Assembly (NCBI GenBank): GCA_026415215.1
Contig: JAOAHN010000027.1
Span: forward strand, 1-32,482
Direction: 5' to 3'
DNA: 32,482 bases
DNA from: Candidatus Hydrogenedentota bacterium
GTDB lineage: Bacteria > Hydrogenedentota > Hydrogenedentia > Hydrogenedentales > Hydrogenedentaceae
Part shown: positions 1 through 8,059 of the stretch, piece by piece
Layout of the letters: the number at the start of each line of letters is the position of its first letter
Numbering within the stretch: position 1 is the stretch's first letter
Notes under the pieces: generated by a model
The model's database searches: none
Told to the model about the DNA's origin: nothing
The model's input: only the letters and a program-made list of their open reading frames with translations
Position numbers and translations under genes: made by a program

Positions 1-713
1 ACAATCATTAGATTCTCTGCCTTTTCTTTTTCCGAATTTTCTAACTCCTTTCTCAGAAAAATATCTTCTTCTATACTTCTTCCTCTCGGTCGAGTGCCTT
101 TCATTGGTCTCACAACCAACTTGTTCCTTTCATAGCAGAAAAACAACTCAGGAGAAATAGATAAAACTGCAAATGGAGGGGTGTCGAGAAATATGAAATA
201 ACCTTTACCCTGAGCAAAACACAATCTGCGAAATAATCTGTGCAGATCCCCCTCGAATTCAGATTCAAAGGGAAATGTAAAGTTTACTTGGTATACATTT
301 CCTCTCCCAATATTATCTTTAATTGTCAAAACCCCTTGAATATACTCCTCTTTCGTAATTAATGGAACCCACTCTGGAAACACCGCCTTTTCTGACCTCT
401 CAGTGGAAATGTAATCGACAGGGGAAGTAGAGTAACTATCAAAAATTGCAAAACAGGCGTAGGGCATGTTGTGGAAGAGTGAGGGCCTCCTCGGATATAC
501 TGGGTCAAAAACCCAACTCCCCTCATAGGATAACCACCCTAAAGCGACCTTTCCCTCATAGGAATATCCCTCCAACTTGCGTATCAAGGGAAGTATTTCT
601 TCTTCTGAATACGCTACCTGAATTTCCAGAGGAGGAGGAAACCTGTACTCTACTGAATTTATAATGGCTAATGCAGAATTAAACTTAATTGTGGAATAAC
701 TATCTTTTCTCAA
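1..713 (-). CDS. pabB: Aminodeoxychorismate synthase component I (PabB-type), 3' part cut by window edge
   Basis: This chorismate-binding enzyme adds ammonia to chorismate to make 4-amino-4-deoxychorismate for p-aminobenzoate and folate synthesis in the cytoplasm. Translating the minus strand from a TTG at 713 gives 237 open codons to the edge. Visible motifs are GWLSYEGSWVFDP near the N-terminus, GRGNVYQVNFTFPF (the PabB 'G-D-x-Y-Q-x-N' signature) and RPMKGTRPRG, the chorismate-binding motif shared by PabB, TrpE and isochorismate synthases. The last visible residues, KAENLMIV, match the start of the family's 'ENLMIVDLLRND' stretch, so roughly the C-terminal third lies outside. The start is uncertain: TTG at 713 follows GAGAGTGG at about 719-726, and an in-frame stop lies just upstream, so the protein cannot begin much earlier. 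It sits 38 bases after the foldase gene on the same strand, probably cotranscribed. The Y-Q-x-N motif favours PabB over TrpE, and the YEG/FDP N-terminus resembles PabB-PabC fusions, but the C-terminus is not visible. Confidence 0.85.
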   Translation of the reverse strand, partial: MRKDSYSTIKFNSALAIINSVEYRFPPPLEIQVAYSEEEILPLIRKLEGYSYEGKVALGWLSYEGSWVFDPVYPRRPSLFHNMPYACFAIFDSYSTSPVDYISTERSEKAVFPEWVPLITKEEYIQGVLTIKDNIGRGNVYQVNFTFPFESEFEGDLHRLFRRLCFAQGKGYFIFLDTPPFAVLSISPELFFCYERNKLVVRPMKGTRPRGRSIEEDIFLRKELENSEKEKAENLMI

Positions 714-751
714 GCATTCCCACTCTCACAATTTATTTCCGAATCAAAAAC

Positions 752-2698
752 TCAATCACCTATCAAAAGATTAAGTTTATTTGCGTCGATTCCTGTAGAA
801 CCTGAACCTTTTTTCTCATGCTCTGTGTCTTCGGGCTTTTTCTCCTCCCCCTTTTGAGCAGTTTTGTCTCGGCCTATAATAGACGAGATAAGTGATGTAT
901 TTATCTTGATGGGTATGCCTCTTTTTATAGCTTGTTCACGCAGGTAAAGCCTATAATCTTCACTCATCTCACTTTGAGCCATTGCTATCTCAGACCTTAG
1001 CATTTGATCCCGTTCTTCAACCATCTTTTTCCTGTCTTCATCGGAAGGAGGTGTTTTCTCGAGAAGCTGAACAACATAACTATCACCCGCAAAATCTTCC
1101 ACTGGCCCAGCAATTTGTCCTATCTCCTTTCCTTCTATTGCCTTGAAGATATCAGACACCGAGACCATTAGACCTTCCGAAAACAAATTATCACGAGCAG
1201 TAAAAGGTTTTTGAATTTCTTTGACCTCTATCTCTAATTCAGGTATAACCTTACTAATATCTTCTAAACTCTTAACCTCAGCGAGTATCTTATCTGCATA
1301 TTCCTTAACTTTCTTTTTGTAATCTTCTTTAGCCTTAACGATGGTTATATAATCCTGCTTAGCCCTATCCTTTACCTCTTCGAATGGAGATATTTCTCCT
1401 TTTATCCTTTCCAAAACTTTCACAACATATATATTATCCCTTGCAGTAACAACTTGATATTCTCCATCTTTTGTTGACTCTCTAAAAGCATTCTTAAATA
1501 AGTATAAATCGGGGTTTGGAACTCCATCGATTTGCTCTGTATCTCTATTAAATGGCCCCACCTTTAGGAATACATAACCTTTTTCTTGAGCAATCTTTTG
1601 TAGATCTTTTTCTTGGTTAGCTCTTTCTGCAATAGACTTAGCCTCATCTTCCCTTTGCTTCTTCTCCTCAGGAGATAGTGAGGCTCTAATCATTATTTGG
1701 CGTGCGTGCACCTCTCTGACGCCCGTATCTGGATCTATTCTATCCTCTTCAGCTTTATATATAAAGAAAGCACCATAAGCGTAAATAGGAGGACTCACTT
1801 CACCAATCTTCAAATCAAAAATCACTTTCTTATTGGGTGGATCTTTTTCTGTAGGCTTTTGCCATCCCATATCTCCCCCATTCTTCGTTTTTATATCAGA
1901 GTATTCATCCGCAAGCTTAGCAAAGTCCTCACCTGCAACTGCTTTATCATAAACCTCTTTTACCCTGTCTGGAATGGGAGGCTGAAGCGAGATTTTTAAT
2001 GCCTCAACTGTTAGGGTATCTGGTTTTCTATATACTTCTTTGTGTTCCTCGTAGTATTTTTGTAGATCCTCGTCGGTCATTTCTATCTTAGGACTAATCT
2101 TCGCGTATTTTATCCTGATCTTCGTGTAATTATTTTCCATTTTCTTATCCACCTCTCTCGGATCGAACCTGGCAGGCGCAAATACGGAAGCTACACTAAC
2201 AGCATTTACCACCCCATCGTAAATGTCCTTGTATAACTCATTCCAATTTATCTTACTCCTATTCGCATCGATCCAAGCATTCCACGCTTCTCTATCAAAC
2301 TTTCCATCTTCTGTCTGGAATTGAGGCCATTTCTGCATCTGCTCAATAAGAAGGGTCCTATCCAATGTAAGCCCTGATTTTTTACTCTCCAATTCGAATA
2401 GCTTGCTATCAACTATTTCTTGAACCAATTTATCAATCTCTCCAGATTTATCAAGCTCTTCTACTGTCACTGGTTTATCAGGAGTGGATTTTCTCTGGAT
2501 GAGAGAATTAAGTGCTCTCCGAAATTCACTCTCCATAATAGGCAAACCACCAACCGTCCCTATAGGATTATCATCAGGAGTCTGATGAGTTCTATATTTT
2601 CCAGGCATACCAAAGAATAGAACAAACGGCACCGCAATAACTATAACTATAAATAGTAATATTGCCCTTCTGTGTTTTCGCATCAAATCCTGAATCAT
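752..2698 (-). CDS. Membrane-anchored SurA/PpiD-type peptidyl-prolyl isomerase (foldase)
   Basis: This 648-aa protein probably assists folding of exported proteins at the outer face of the inner membrane. A single N-terminal membrane segment (residues about 12-30) follows a basic MRKHRR start, as in PpiD. Residues about 40-180 look like a SurA_N/PpiD chaperone region. Parvulin-like sequence follows in two pieces. The first (about 228-320) carries the family motif GGDMGW at 274-279 but lacks the usual histidine strand (VEALKIS). The second (about 329-430) begins VHARQIMI, which supplies that His, but has no GGxxGW. The C-terminal tail (about 600-648) is charged and low complexity (KGEEKKPEDTEHEKKGSGS). 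AAGGTG lies about 9-14 bases before the ATG. The upstream space (2699-2815) is shared with the divergent hydrolase gene. The assignment to the SurA/PpiD family is firm; which subfamily, and whether isomerase activity remains, is inference. Confidence 0.85.
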   Translation of the reverse strand: MIQDLMRKHRRAILLFIVIVIAVPFVLFFGMPGKYRTHQTPDDNPIGTVGGLPIMESEFRRALNSLIQRKSTPDKPVTVEELDKSGEIDKLVQEIVDSKLFELESKKSGLTLDRTLLIEQMQKWPQFQTEDGKFDREAWNAWIDANRSKINWNELYKDIYDGVVNAVSVASVFAPARFDPREVDKKMENNYTKIRIKYAKISPKIEMTDEDLQKYYEEHKEVYRKPDTLTVEALKISLQPPIPDRVKEVYDKAVAGEDFAKLADEYSDIKTKNGGDMGWQKPTEKDPPNKKVIFDLKIGEVSPPIYAYGAFFIYKAEEDRIDPDTGVREVHARQIMIRASLSPEEKKQREDEAKSIAERANQEKDLQKIAQEKGYVFLKVGPFNRDTEQIDGVPNPDLYLFKNAFRESTKDGEYQVVTARDNIYVVKVLERIKGEISPFEEVKDRAKQDYITIVKAKEDYKKKVKEYADKILAEVKSLEDISKVIPELEIEVKEIQKPFTARDNLFSEGLMVSVSDIFKAIEGKEIGQIAGPVEDFAGDSYVVQLLEKTPPSDEDRKKMVEERDQMLRSEIAMAQSEMSEDYRLYLREQAIKRGIPIKINTSLISSIIGRDKTAQKGEEKKPEDTEHEKKGSGSTGIDANKLNLLIGD

Positions 2699-2815
2699 AC
2701 AAAAGCACCTTCTTCGTCAAGTTGGAAATAATGTCAGATAGTAAAATACATACCGTGAGACTATATAATTTATCATATATTAAAAAATATACTCAACAAG
2801 GATGTTAAACATATT

Positions 2816-3811
2816 ATGAACAACAAAGTTATAAGTGTAATTGTTGGGTTAACGATATTTACATTAACATCCTCTTTTGCCGGTGAAAAACATATAAGGA
2901 GTATGAAACTCCCACCTCAACTTCACTCAATTCAAGAAATCACAGACTGGCAAAACAAAGTTAGGAACCAACTTATCCAACTAATGAAACTACCATCATC
3001 CCAAGAAGCCCCGGCCGACTTTGCTGAAAAAACGCTTACCATAACAGAAAAAGGCAAGTTCACCATTAAAGAATGCGAGATTCAAAGCACAAACAATAGA
3101 CGAATAAAGATATGCCTTGCATATCTCAACGATGCCCCTATGAGGAAAGAGAAATCTCCCGCAGTAGTCTGTATACACGGACATGGAGGAAGTAGATGGA
3201 GTCCTTTTAGCGACGAAGAACATTTCTATCACCAATTTGGCATAAAAATAGCAGAAGCAGGCTTTGTCGTTATCAGTACTGATGTAGGTCAACACCAGGT
3301 GTATGAAAAAGAAAGAACTCTAATGGGCGAACGAACCTGGGACCTAATGAGATGCATCGATTATTTGATTTCTCTACCATGGGTAGATGCAGAGAAGATA
3401 GGTTGTGCAGGGCTATCATTAGGTGGAGAGATGGCAATGTGGCTCTCCGCTTTAGACCTTCGAATCAAAGCTGTGTGCGTCTCAGGATTCTTAACATATA
3501 TGGACCAAATGGAACAGAACCACTGCATGTGCTGGAAATTTCCCGGACTCAGAGAACTCGTTGATTTCCCCGATATATACGCACTTATCGCACCCAGAGC
3601 TATTCTATTCCAAAATGGGGAGAAGGAACCTCCAGACCAATTTCCACCTTCAATTGCAATTAAAGCTCTGGAAGAAATTAAGCCTGCATACAAAATCTTT
3701 AACAAGGAAAATAACTTAGAACTGGTAATACACGGAGGAAGTCACGAAATTGAAATCCATTCTCTTTTAAGATTTTTCAAACAATACTTACACACTGGAG
3801 CACAAAACTAA
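2816..3811 (+). CDS. Secreted alpha/beta hydrolase (dienelactone hydrolase/acetyl-xylan-esterase-like)
   Basis: The 331-aa product has a hydrophobic signal peptide (residues 4-22, likely cut near SFA|GE). It shows the alpha/beta-hydrolase order: oxyanion region VVCIHGHGGS (about 118-126), nucleophile elbow GLSLGG with Ser201, an acidic residue in the loop NGEKEPPDQ (268-275), and His310 in GGSHEI. The stretch WKFPGLRELVDFPDIYALIAP resembles bacterial proteins annotated as acetyl-xylan esterase or prolyl-oligopeptidase-like hydrolases, where the order 'D-I-Y-A-L-I-A-P-R' precedes the acid loop. An esterase acting on carbohydrate esters outside the cytoplasm is a reasonable guess, and the GH2 enzyme further along fits a glycan-degrading lifestyle, but the substrate cannot be read from the sequence. 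AAGGATG lies 11 bases before the ATG. A TATAAT at 2764-2769 is a possible -10 with no clear -35. The gene is convergent with queF. Confidence 0.8.
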   Translation: MNNKVISVIVGLTIFTLTSSFAGEKHIRSMKLPPQLHSIQEITDWQNKVRNQLIQLMKLPSSQEAPADFAEKTLTITEKGKFTIKECEIQSTNNRRIKICLAYLNDAPMRKEKSPAVVCIHGHGGSRWSPFSDEEHFYHQFGIKIAEAGFVVISTDVGQHQVYEKERTLMGERTWDLMRCIDYLISLPWVDAEKIGCAGLSLGGEMAMWLSALDLRIKAVCVSGFLTYMDQMEQNHCMCWKFPGLRELVDFPDIYALIAPRAILFQNGEKEPPDQFPPSIAIKALEEIKPAYKIFNKENNLELVIHGGSHEIEIHSLLRFFKQYLHTGAQN

Positions 3812-3830
3812 ACTGTGTACTTTAAGTATA

Positions 3831-4325
3831 TTATTTTAACTCTTTACCTTCTAACCATTCTTCAGGTGTTCCCATAGTATCTCTATCATAATTAGCGGTA
3901 ACAGTGCTGGATATACCACCTCTCGGATTACACTCAATTAATACCGCCATTCTTCTCGGTCTACAAGCGAACACCAAATCTTCAAGCATCTTATTCACCA
4001 AATGCTCATACCAAATTCCAACATCACGATAGGACAATAGATAATACTTTAGAGAGCGAAGTTCTAAACAGTATTTATCGGGAACATATCTAATAGTAAC
4101 TCTTGCAAAATCAGGCAAACCAGAAAAGGGACATACAGATGTAAATTCGTCCGTTACAGAGACTATTTCCATATTTCGCCCAGATGCAGTATGTGAATAC
4201 TCATACTCAAAACATTCAAGACACTCGGCTTTCACGCTTTCAGGTCCCTTAAAAGGCAGAACCTTATCATGGGGTTTAAACTTCTTTATCACTTTTATTT
4301 TTCTTTTCATCTCTTTCCCCTTCAT
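3831..4325 (-). CDS. queF: NADPH-dependent 7-cyano-7-deazaguanine reductase (preQ1 synthase)
   Basis: QueF reduces the nitrile preQ0 to the amine preQ1 in queuosine tRNA modification, in the cytoplasm. The 164-aa length fits the single-domain (YkvM-like) form. Key family motifs are visible: FTSVCPFSGLPDF, with catalytic Cys65 (thioimide-forming) and Asp72; the QueF signature ELRSLKYYLLSYR (88-100); and CNPRGGIS near the C-terminus. The substrate-binding motif usually written F-H-E reads W-Y-E here (105-107): the Glu is kept and the His is replaced by Tyr. AGGAG precedes the ATG by about 7 bases; a second in-frame ATG five codons on is possible. An ATTATA on the plus strand at 4374-4379 reads TATAAT on the gene's strand and is a plausible -10. 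No other queuosine genes are in the window, and I found no preQ1 riboswitch pattern in the leader. Confidence 0.93.
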   Translation of the reverse strand: MKGKEMKRKIKVIKKFKPHDKVLPFKGPESVKAECLECFEYEYSHTASGRNMEIVSVTDEFTSVCPFSGLPDFARVTIRYVPDKYCLELRSLKYYLLSYRDVGIWYEHLVNKMLEDLVFACRPRRMAVLIECNPRGGISSTVTANYDRDTMGTPEEWLEGKELK

Positions 4326-4669
4326 ATAAATCTCCTACTTACGGAATGTGCATAAATTTACTCGACAATTCCTATTATAATAATATATGCTTAGTCTGGA
4401 CACTAAGGAATATTTCATTGGATAAAGAAAAAAGCATGTAAGCTTAATTAATTACGGAATTTTTTTCAAACTTGGTCTAAAAATGTTGTCTTTTATATAT
4501 ATTGAAAAGAAATTCAGAAAAAAATTTCATTATTATTCTTGAGGGAAAAATTTTCTTCTAATAGGTGTTTCAGAGTATAAAGCCCTAACTTAAAAACTAA
4601 TAATTGCATTTACTGACATCAAAAAATCTGGTATGTTGACAAATTACTGAAAAACACAAATAAAACTTT

Positions 4670-4695
4670 ATTAGTATTATGAATTAGTATTATGA
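4670..4695. repeat. Perfect 13-bp tandem duplication upstream of the metallo-hydrolase gene
   Basis: The unit ATTAGTATTATGA occurs twice head to tail (4670-4682 and 4683-4695) with no mismatch. It lies 18-43 bases before the TATAAT at 4713-4718, where an activator or repressor would bind. It could equally be a recent slip-strand duplication. Confidence 0.7.
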
Positions 4696-4712
4696 AAAAG
4701 ATAACATTAATA

Positions 4713-4718
4713 TATAAT
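4713..4718 (+). promoter_or_regulatory. Candidate -10 element (TATAAT) for the metallo-hydrolase gene
   Basis: This is a consensus TATAAT about 30 bases before the TTG start. The hexamer 17 bases upstream (TTATGA) matches the -35 consensus poorly. An alternative promoter is TTGACA at 4636-4641 with AATAAA 17 bases later. AT-rich background makes chance matches likely. Confidence 0.4.
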
Positions 4719-4748
4719 AGAACTTAAAACACCAAAGGAGGTAGTAGA

Positions 4749-5363
4749 TTGGAAGTAAAAGTTTATGAACTCACTCCGTTTTTAGTCAACACTTATATAG
4801 TAATAGATAATAATGAGGCCATAGTTATAGACCCCGGCGAATCTAATCTAAGACTCATTAGAGATTTAAACGGATTAAAAGTAAAAGCAATAATAAATAC
4901 GCACTGTCATATTGACCATTGCGGAGGAAATGCAAGCTTATGCAGAGCAACCGGCGCACCTTTACTGATGCATCCCGAAAGTGAAGTGGTGTTACAAACT
5001 CTGGGGCAACAAGCACTACTCTTTGGGGTTCCTTTCCAAGATTCTCCTCCTCCTGATGGATACCTTCAAGAAGGAGACGAAATATCCGTGGGTAATACCA
5101 CATTCAAAGTTTTATATACTCCAGGACATGCTCCAGGACACATATGTATAGTTTCTAATGGTCATGCATTCGTTGGGGATGTGCTGTTTCAAGGTTCTAT
5201 AGGCAGAACAGACCTGCCCGGAGGCGATTATGAACTACTAATCTCATCTATTAGGAATAAACTTTTTAATCTCCCAGATGATACCGTAGTCTATCCTGGA
5301 CACGGACCCACTACAACCATAGGAATAGAAAGAGAAACTAACCCCTTCGTAGGCGAGTTGTGA
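4749..5363 (+). CDS. Glyoxalase II-like MBL-fold metallo-hydrolase
   Basis: This 204-aa cytoplasmic protein belongs to the single-domain YcbL/glyoxalase-II-like branch of the metallo-beta-lactamase fold, which typically hydrolyses thioesters such as S-lactoylglutathione. All metal ligands of the fold are visible: THCHIDH (His52, His54, Asp56, His57), His131 in TPGHAPGH, Asp144 in FVGDVLF, and His185 in VYPGHGP. FQGSIGRTDLPGGD is typical of this subfamily. The C-terminal glutathione-binding domain of true GloB is absent, so the substrate is uncertain. The start is TTG at 4749, chosen because AAAGGAGG lies just before it at ideal spacing and the next methionine codon is far downstream in the fold. 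The LysM gene begins 25 bases after its stop, so they may be cotranscribed, though no functional link is obvious. Confidence 0.88.
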   Translation: MEVKVYELTPFLVNTYIVIDNNEAIVIDPGESNLRLIRDLNGLKVKAIINTHCHIDHCGGNASLCRATGAPLLMHPESEVVLQTLGQQALLFGVPFQDSPPPDGYLQEGDEISVGNTTFKVLYTPGHAPGHICIVSNGHAFVGDVLFQGSIGRTDLPGGDYELLISSIRNKLFNLPDDTVVYPGHGPTTTIGIERETNPFVGEL

Positions 5364-5388
5364 TAAAGAAACTTGGGGCTTATAGTGT

Positions 5389-8016
5389 ATGCTAATATTC
5401 AAAATAATAATAATTTCCTTTTTAGCTACTACTGAAAATCCCCAAACTCCTTTTAATGTTTACTTCCCACCTAAAAATTTACCCCCAATTTCTTATACCG
5501 ATGAAATCCTACCGATATGCGTCGTAGGACCACCAAGCACATCCTTTACCCTACAAATACTAATAAAAAACTCAAAAGACGAAGTAATACATGGTTTTAC
5601 CCCAGAAAAACCTATGACTCAAGCCAACTCCATATATTGTTGTGAAATTTCAAATTTTCCTCCATTGAGAGGATTCTTCACCGCGGAGGTAACTATTTCA
5701 AATAAAAATATCTCAAATAACTGGAAAATACCCTTTTGCAGATTGGAAAGATTTTCACCTGGGAATCGAAGTTTCTTCTCCTTGAGAAATCCAGATCCAA
5801 AGCTTATTCCGCTCTTTAAGTTATATTGGTTTGACGAGTTGGTTTTTCCCGCTGAGCATCCTCAACTTAAGGACCTCGTTCAGAGTTCAATATCGCAGGG
5901 ATACAAGGTATCATTAGACTTTGATCCGAACAAATTTCAATCATCTCTCGATGCCCTTGAACACATATATTCTCAAGTAGGCAGTTATGTTACAGAATGG
6001 AATTTCAAGATTCCCCAGGACAAGTCTCTATTAAACAAATTGCTACAAATTATTACAACAAATTCAAGAAGTTCAAAAGTGACTTTATCCTTGGATACCA
6101 TAGAAAGCCTCCCATTCATAGAAACATTAACTGCAAATGCTCAATACCCAGATATCAATTGGTGTGGTAGCTTAGAACTTAATGAAATTAAAAATCTCAT
6201 AGAAAAATTTATTGAAATTAGAAATGAATCGCCTGAAATCTCTGTATCCATTACGGAAAATAATTTCCCATCTGCTACTCCCGAGCAATTTCAAAAGATA
6301 TGGGAACTACTTACCTTAAAACCGGTAAAAATAAAACTACCTTATCACCTAATATTTCAGGAAAAGTCTCCATCTCCCCTTCTCCCCTTTATCATAGGAA
6401 TTTCGAGGTTGTGGAATAATGAATTTGAGTTCGTAGGTTGGTATAAAAATGAAATAACTTCAAAAGCTTGTGTATTCTCTACCCCAGGAAATTGGTTACT
6501 TGTATTCTGGGGGGATCAACCGCTTTCTGTTAGGGGGGAAACTCTGGCTACCACACAAGGATTCGACATATTCACCAACCCCTCAGCCCTACCTACTTTA
6601 ACTAATGGAACTCTGACAGTAGATTCTAAAAATATCCCTTCTTACCTCACTGGGAACTGTTATGAAGTAATTGCAGAGTCCGCTCAAAACTCTTTAAAAA
6701 CTTTGTCAGAAAAAATGCTCAGCATCGATCTTTCCAATACACTTCCTCCCGCTGAAATAGAAAACATTAAAGCAATTACTCAAAATCCAAGAGAGTTACA
6801 AAACAGAGTTAGAATGTTGAGTTTAATCAGGTTTATCCCAACGACAGAAAGATATATTATCACCGACCCCAATTGGAATAAAACTGGGGCTCTTTTCACT
6901 TACTATTTATACGACTTTTTGAGAAAATCGTGCATATTAGAACAGGTTAAAACTGAACCTTTCCGAGAGCCTTTTTTAGACATCAAAACAAGATGTGAGG
7001 AACACATTACAATCTTTCTAACAGGCTCATCTACCAATATGGAAACTGACAAAAGAGCTAATTTGATTATGAAGGAAGTTAACAAAATTCTCGAACTTGC
7101 TGATAAGGCCTCTACAAACGGGAAGCGGATAGAGGCAACTGCTTTATTATACTTAGCTGAAGGTTTAGCTCTTTCTCTGATTGAACACCTCAAAACAACT
7201 CCTCTAATGTTAGCAGAAAACAAAGGCCCCAAACAGAACCAGAGCCCAGATTCTCAAGATACATCTTCCCCAGTTAGTAACTCTCAAGTAAGCGAAAAAC
7301 TTCCAAAAGACAAATCAAAAAGTGATAGCCTTTATACTGTAACTCCAGGAGATACTCCAGAAAAAATAGCTAAAAAATTCGGAGTACCTACAAAGGAACT
7401 TCTGCTTGCAAATAACCTTACTGAAAAGTCCGTTATTAGAGTGGGACAAAAGATAAAAATCCCCACTAAAGATGTAACTGGAGAAATTCAATCTCCCCAA
7501 ATCATTGAAAAAGCCTCAAACCAACCTGAAGAGAAAGATGTAGTCACTGAGTTCACGCAGAAAAATGAAGAAAAGGCCGAACAGCCTAAAGAAGATTCTC
7601 AACCAAGTGATGTGATAATTTACAAAATACAACCTGGAGATACTCCAGCGACGATCGCGAAAAAATTCAATTTAACTCCCGAAGTACTCATGAAATTTAA
7701 CAACATTACTGATCCAACTAAACTTCGTGTGGGACAGGAATTAAGGATACCTACATCAGAACCCAAATCTTCGGAAAAAACATCACCCGAACCTGAAGAA
7801 AAGAAACAACCTAAAACTGACTCAGAAACAACAACCGCTCCTCAAAAAGAAGAGGATATTATCCATATTGTCCAAAAAGGAGATAATCCTTATACACTCA
7901 GTAAAAAATACGGCGTCCCAATAGAGGAGATTTTAAAAGCTAACAATCTCACCTCCAAATCTATCTTACAGATTGGACAGAAATTAACTATCCCTAAGGC
8001 AAGAAAGCAAGAGTAA
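5389..8016 (+). CDS. Secreted three-LysM protein with a glycoside-hydrolase-like N-terminal region
   Basis: The 875-aa product starts with a short hydrophobic segment (about residues 2-13) that looks like a signal peptide. The C-terminus carries three LysM repeats, which bind peptidoglycan or other GlcNAc polymers: about 647-692 (YTVTPGDTPEKIAKKFGVP), 745-793 (YKIQPGDTPATIAKKF) and 825-870 (HIVQKGDNPYTLSKKYGVP). Ser/Lys/Glu-rich linkers separate them. The first about 640 residues do not match a family I can name. The order suggests a beta-sandwich (30-125), then a barrel-like region: VTEWNFKIP at 202-210 sits where TIM-barrel glycosidases have W-x-x-W-N-E-P, and SITENNFP (287-294, Glu290) resembles the nucleophile strand. 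Then comes WLLVFWGDQP...LTVDSKNIPSYLTG, like the beta domain that closes such enzymes. The likely acid/base Glu is missing. A cell-wall-bound carbohydrate-binding role in the periplasm is inference. The ribosome site is weak and the ATG at 5389 is uncertain. Confidence 0.75.
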   Translation: MLIFKIIIISFLATTENPQTPFNVYFPPKNLPPISYTDEILPICVVGPPSTSFTLQILIKNSKDEVIHGFTPEKPMTQANSIYCCEISNFPPLRGFFTAEVTISNKNISNNWKIPFCRLERFSPGNRSFFSLRNPDPKLIPLFKLYWFDELVFPAEHPQLKDLVQSSISQGYKVSLDFDPNKFQSSLDALEHIYSQVGSYVTEWNFKIPQDKSLLNKLLQIITTNSRSSKVTLSLDTIESLPFIETLTANAQYPDINWCGSLELNEIKNLIEKFIEIRNESPEISVSITENNFPSATPEQFQKIWELLTLKPVKIKLPYHLIFQEKSPSPLLPFIIGISRLWNNEFEFVGWYKNEITSKACVFSTPGNWLLVFWGDQPLSVRGETLATTQGFDIFTNPSALPTLTNGTLTVDSKNIPSYLTGNCYEVIAESAQNSLKTLSEKMLSIDLSNTLPPAEIENIKAITQNPRELQNRVRMLSLIRFIPTTERYIITDPNWNKTGALFTYYLYDFLRKSCILEQVKTEPFREPFLDIKTRCEEHITIFLTGSSTNMETDKRANLIMKEVNKILELADKASTNGKRIEATALLYLAEGLALSLIEHLKTTPLMLAENKGPKQNQSPDSQDTSSPVSNSQVSEKLPKDKSKSDSLYTVTPGDTPEKIAKKFGVPTKELLLANNLTEKSVIRVGQKIKIPTKDVTGEIQSPQIIEKASNQPEEKDVVTEFTQKNEEKAEQPKEDSQPSDVIIYKIQPGDTPATIAKKFNLTPEVLMKFNNITDPTKLRVGQELRIPTSEPKSSEKTSPEPEEKKQPKTDSETTTAPQKEEDIIHIVQKGDNPYTLSKKYGVPIEEILKANNLTSKSILQIGQKLTIPKARKQE

Positions 8017-8059
8017 ACTCCTTAAATACATAACGGCCTTATAATCTATTGACAGAAAC

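Larger units (their letters stand above)
4326..4748. other. Non-coding, very AT-rich intergenic region between divergent queF and metallo-hydrolase genes
   Basis: No convincing coding frame is seen on either strand. The region holds the leaders of two divergent genes: a TATAAT-type -10 for queF (minus strand, 4379-4374), a TTGACA at 4636-4641, a perfect 13-bp tandem repeat at 4670-4695, a consensus TATAAT at 4713-4718, and the AAAGGAGG ribosome site at about 4735-4742. The middle part (about 4400-4630) is A/T runs with no clear hairpin or known riboswitch pattern. Confidence 0.6.

Noticed and set aside
446..664. A 72-codon plus-strand open frame near the left end
   Set aside because: It lies opposite the pabB coding sequence, whose conserved motifs run through this stretch on the minus strand. 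It has no ribosome site and no recognisable protein features.
4326..4748. Possible preQ1 riboswitch upstream of queF or a small RNA in the gap
   Set aside because: No preQ1-type hairpin with an A-rich tail was found and no stable stem-loop was visible, just A/T runs.
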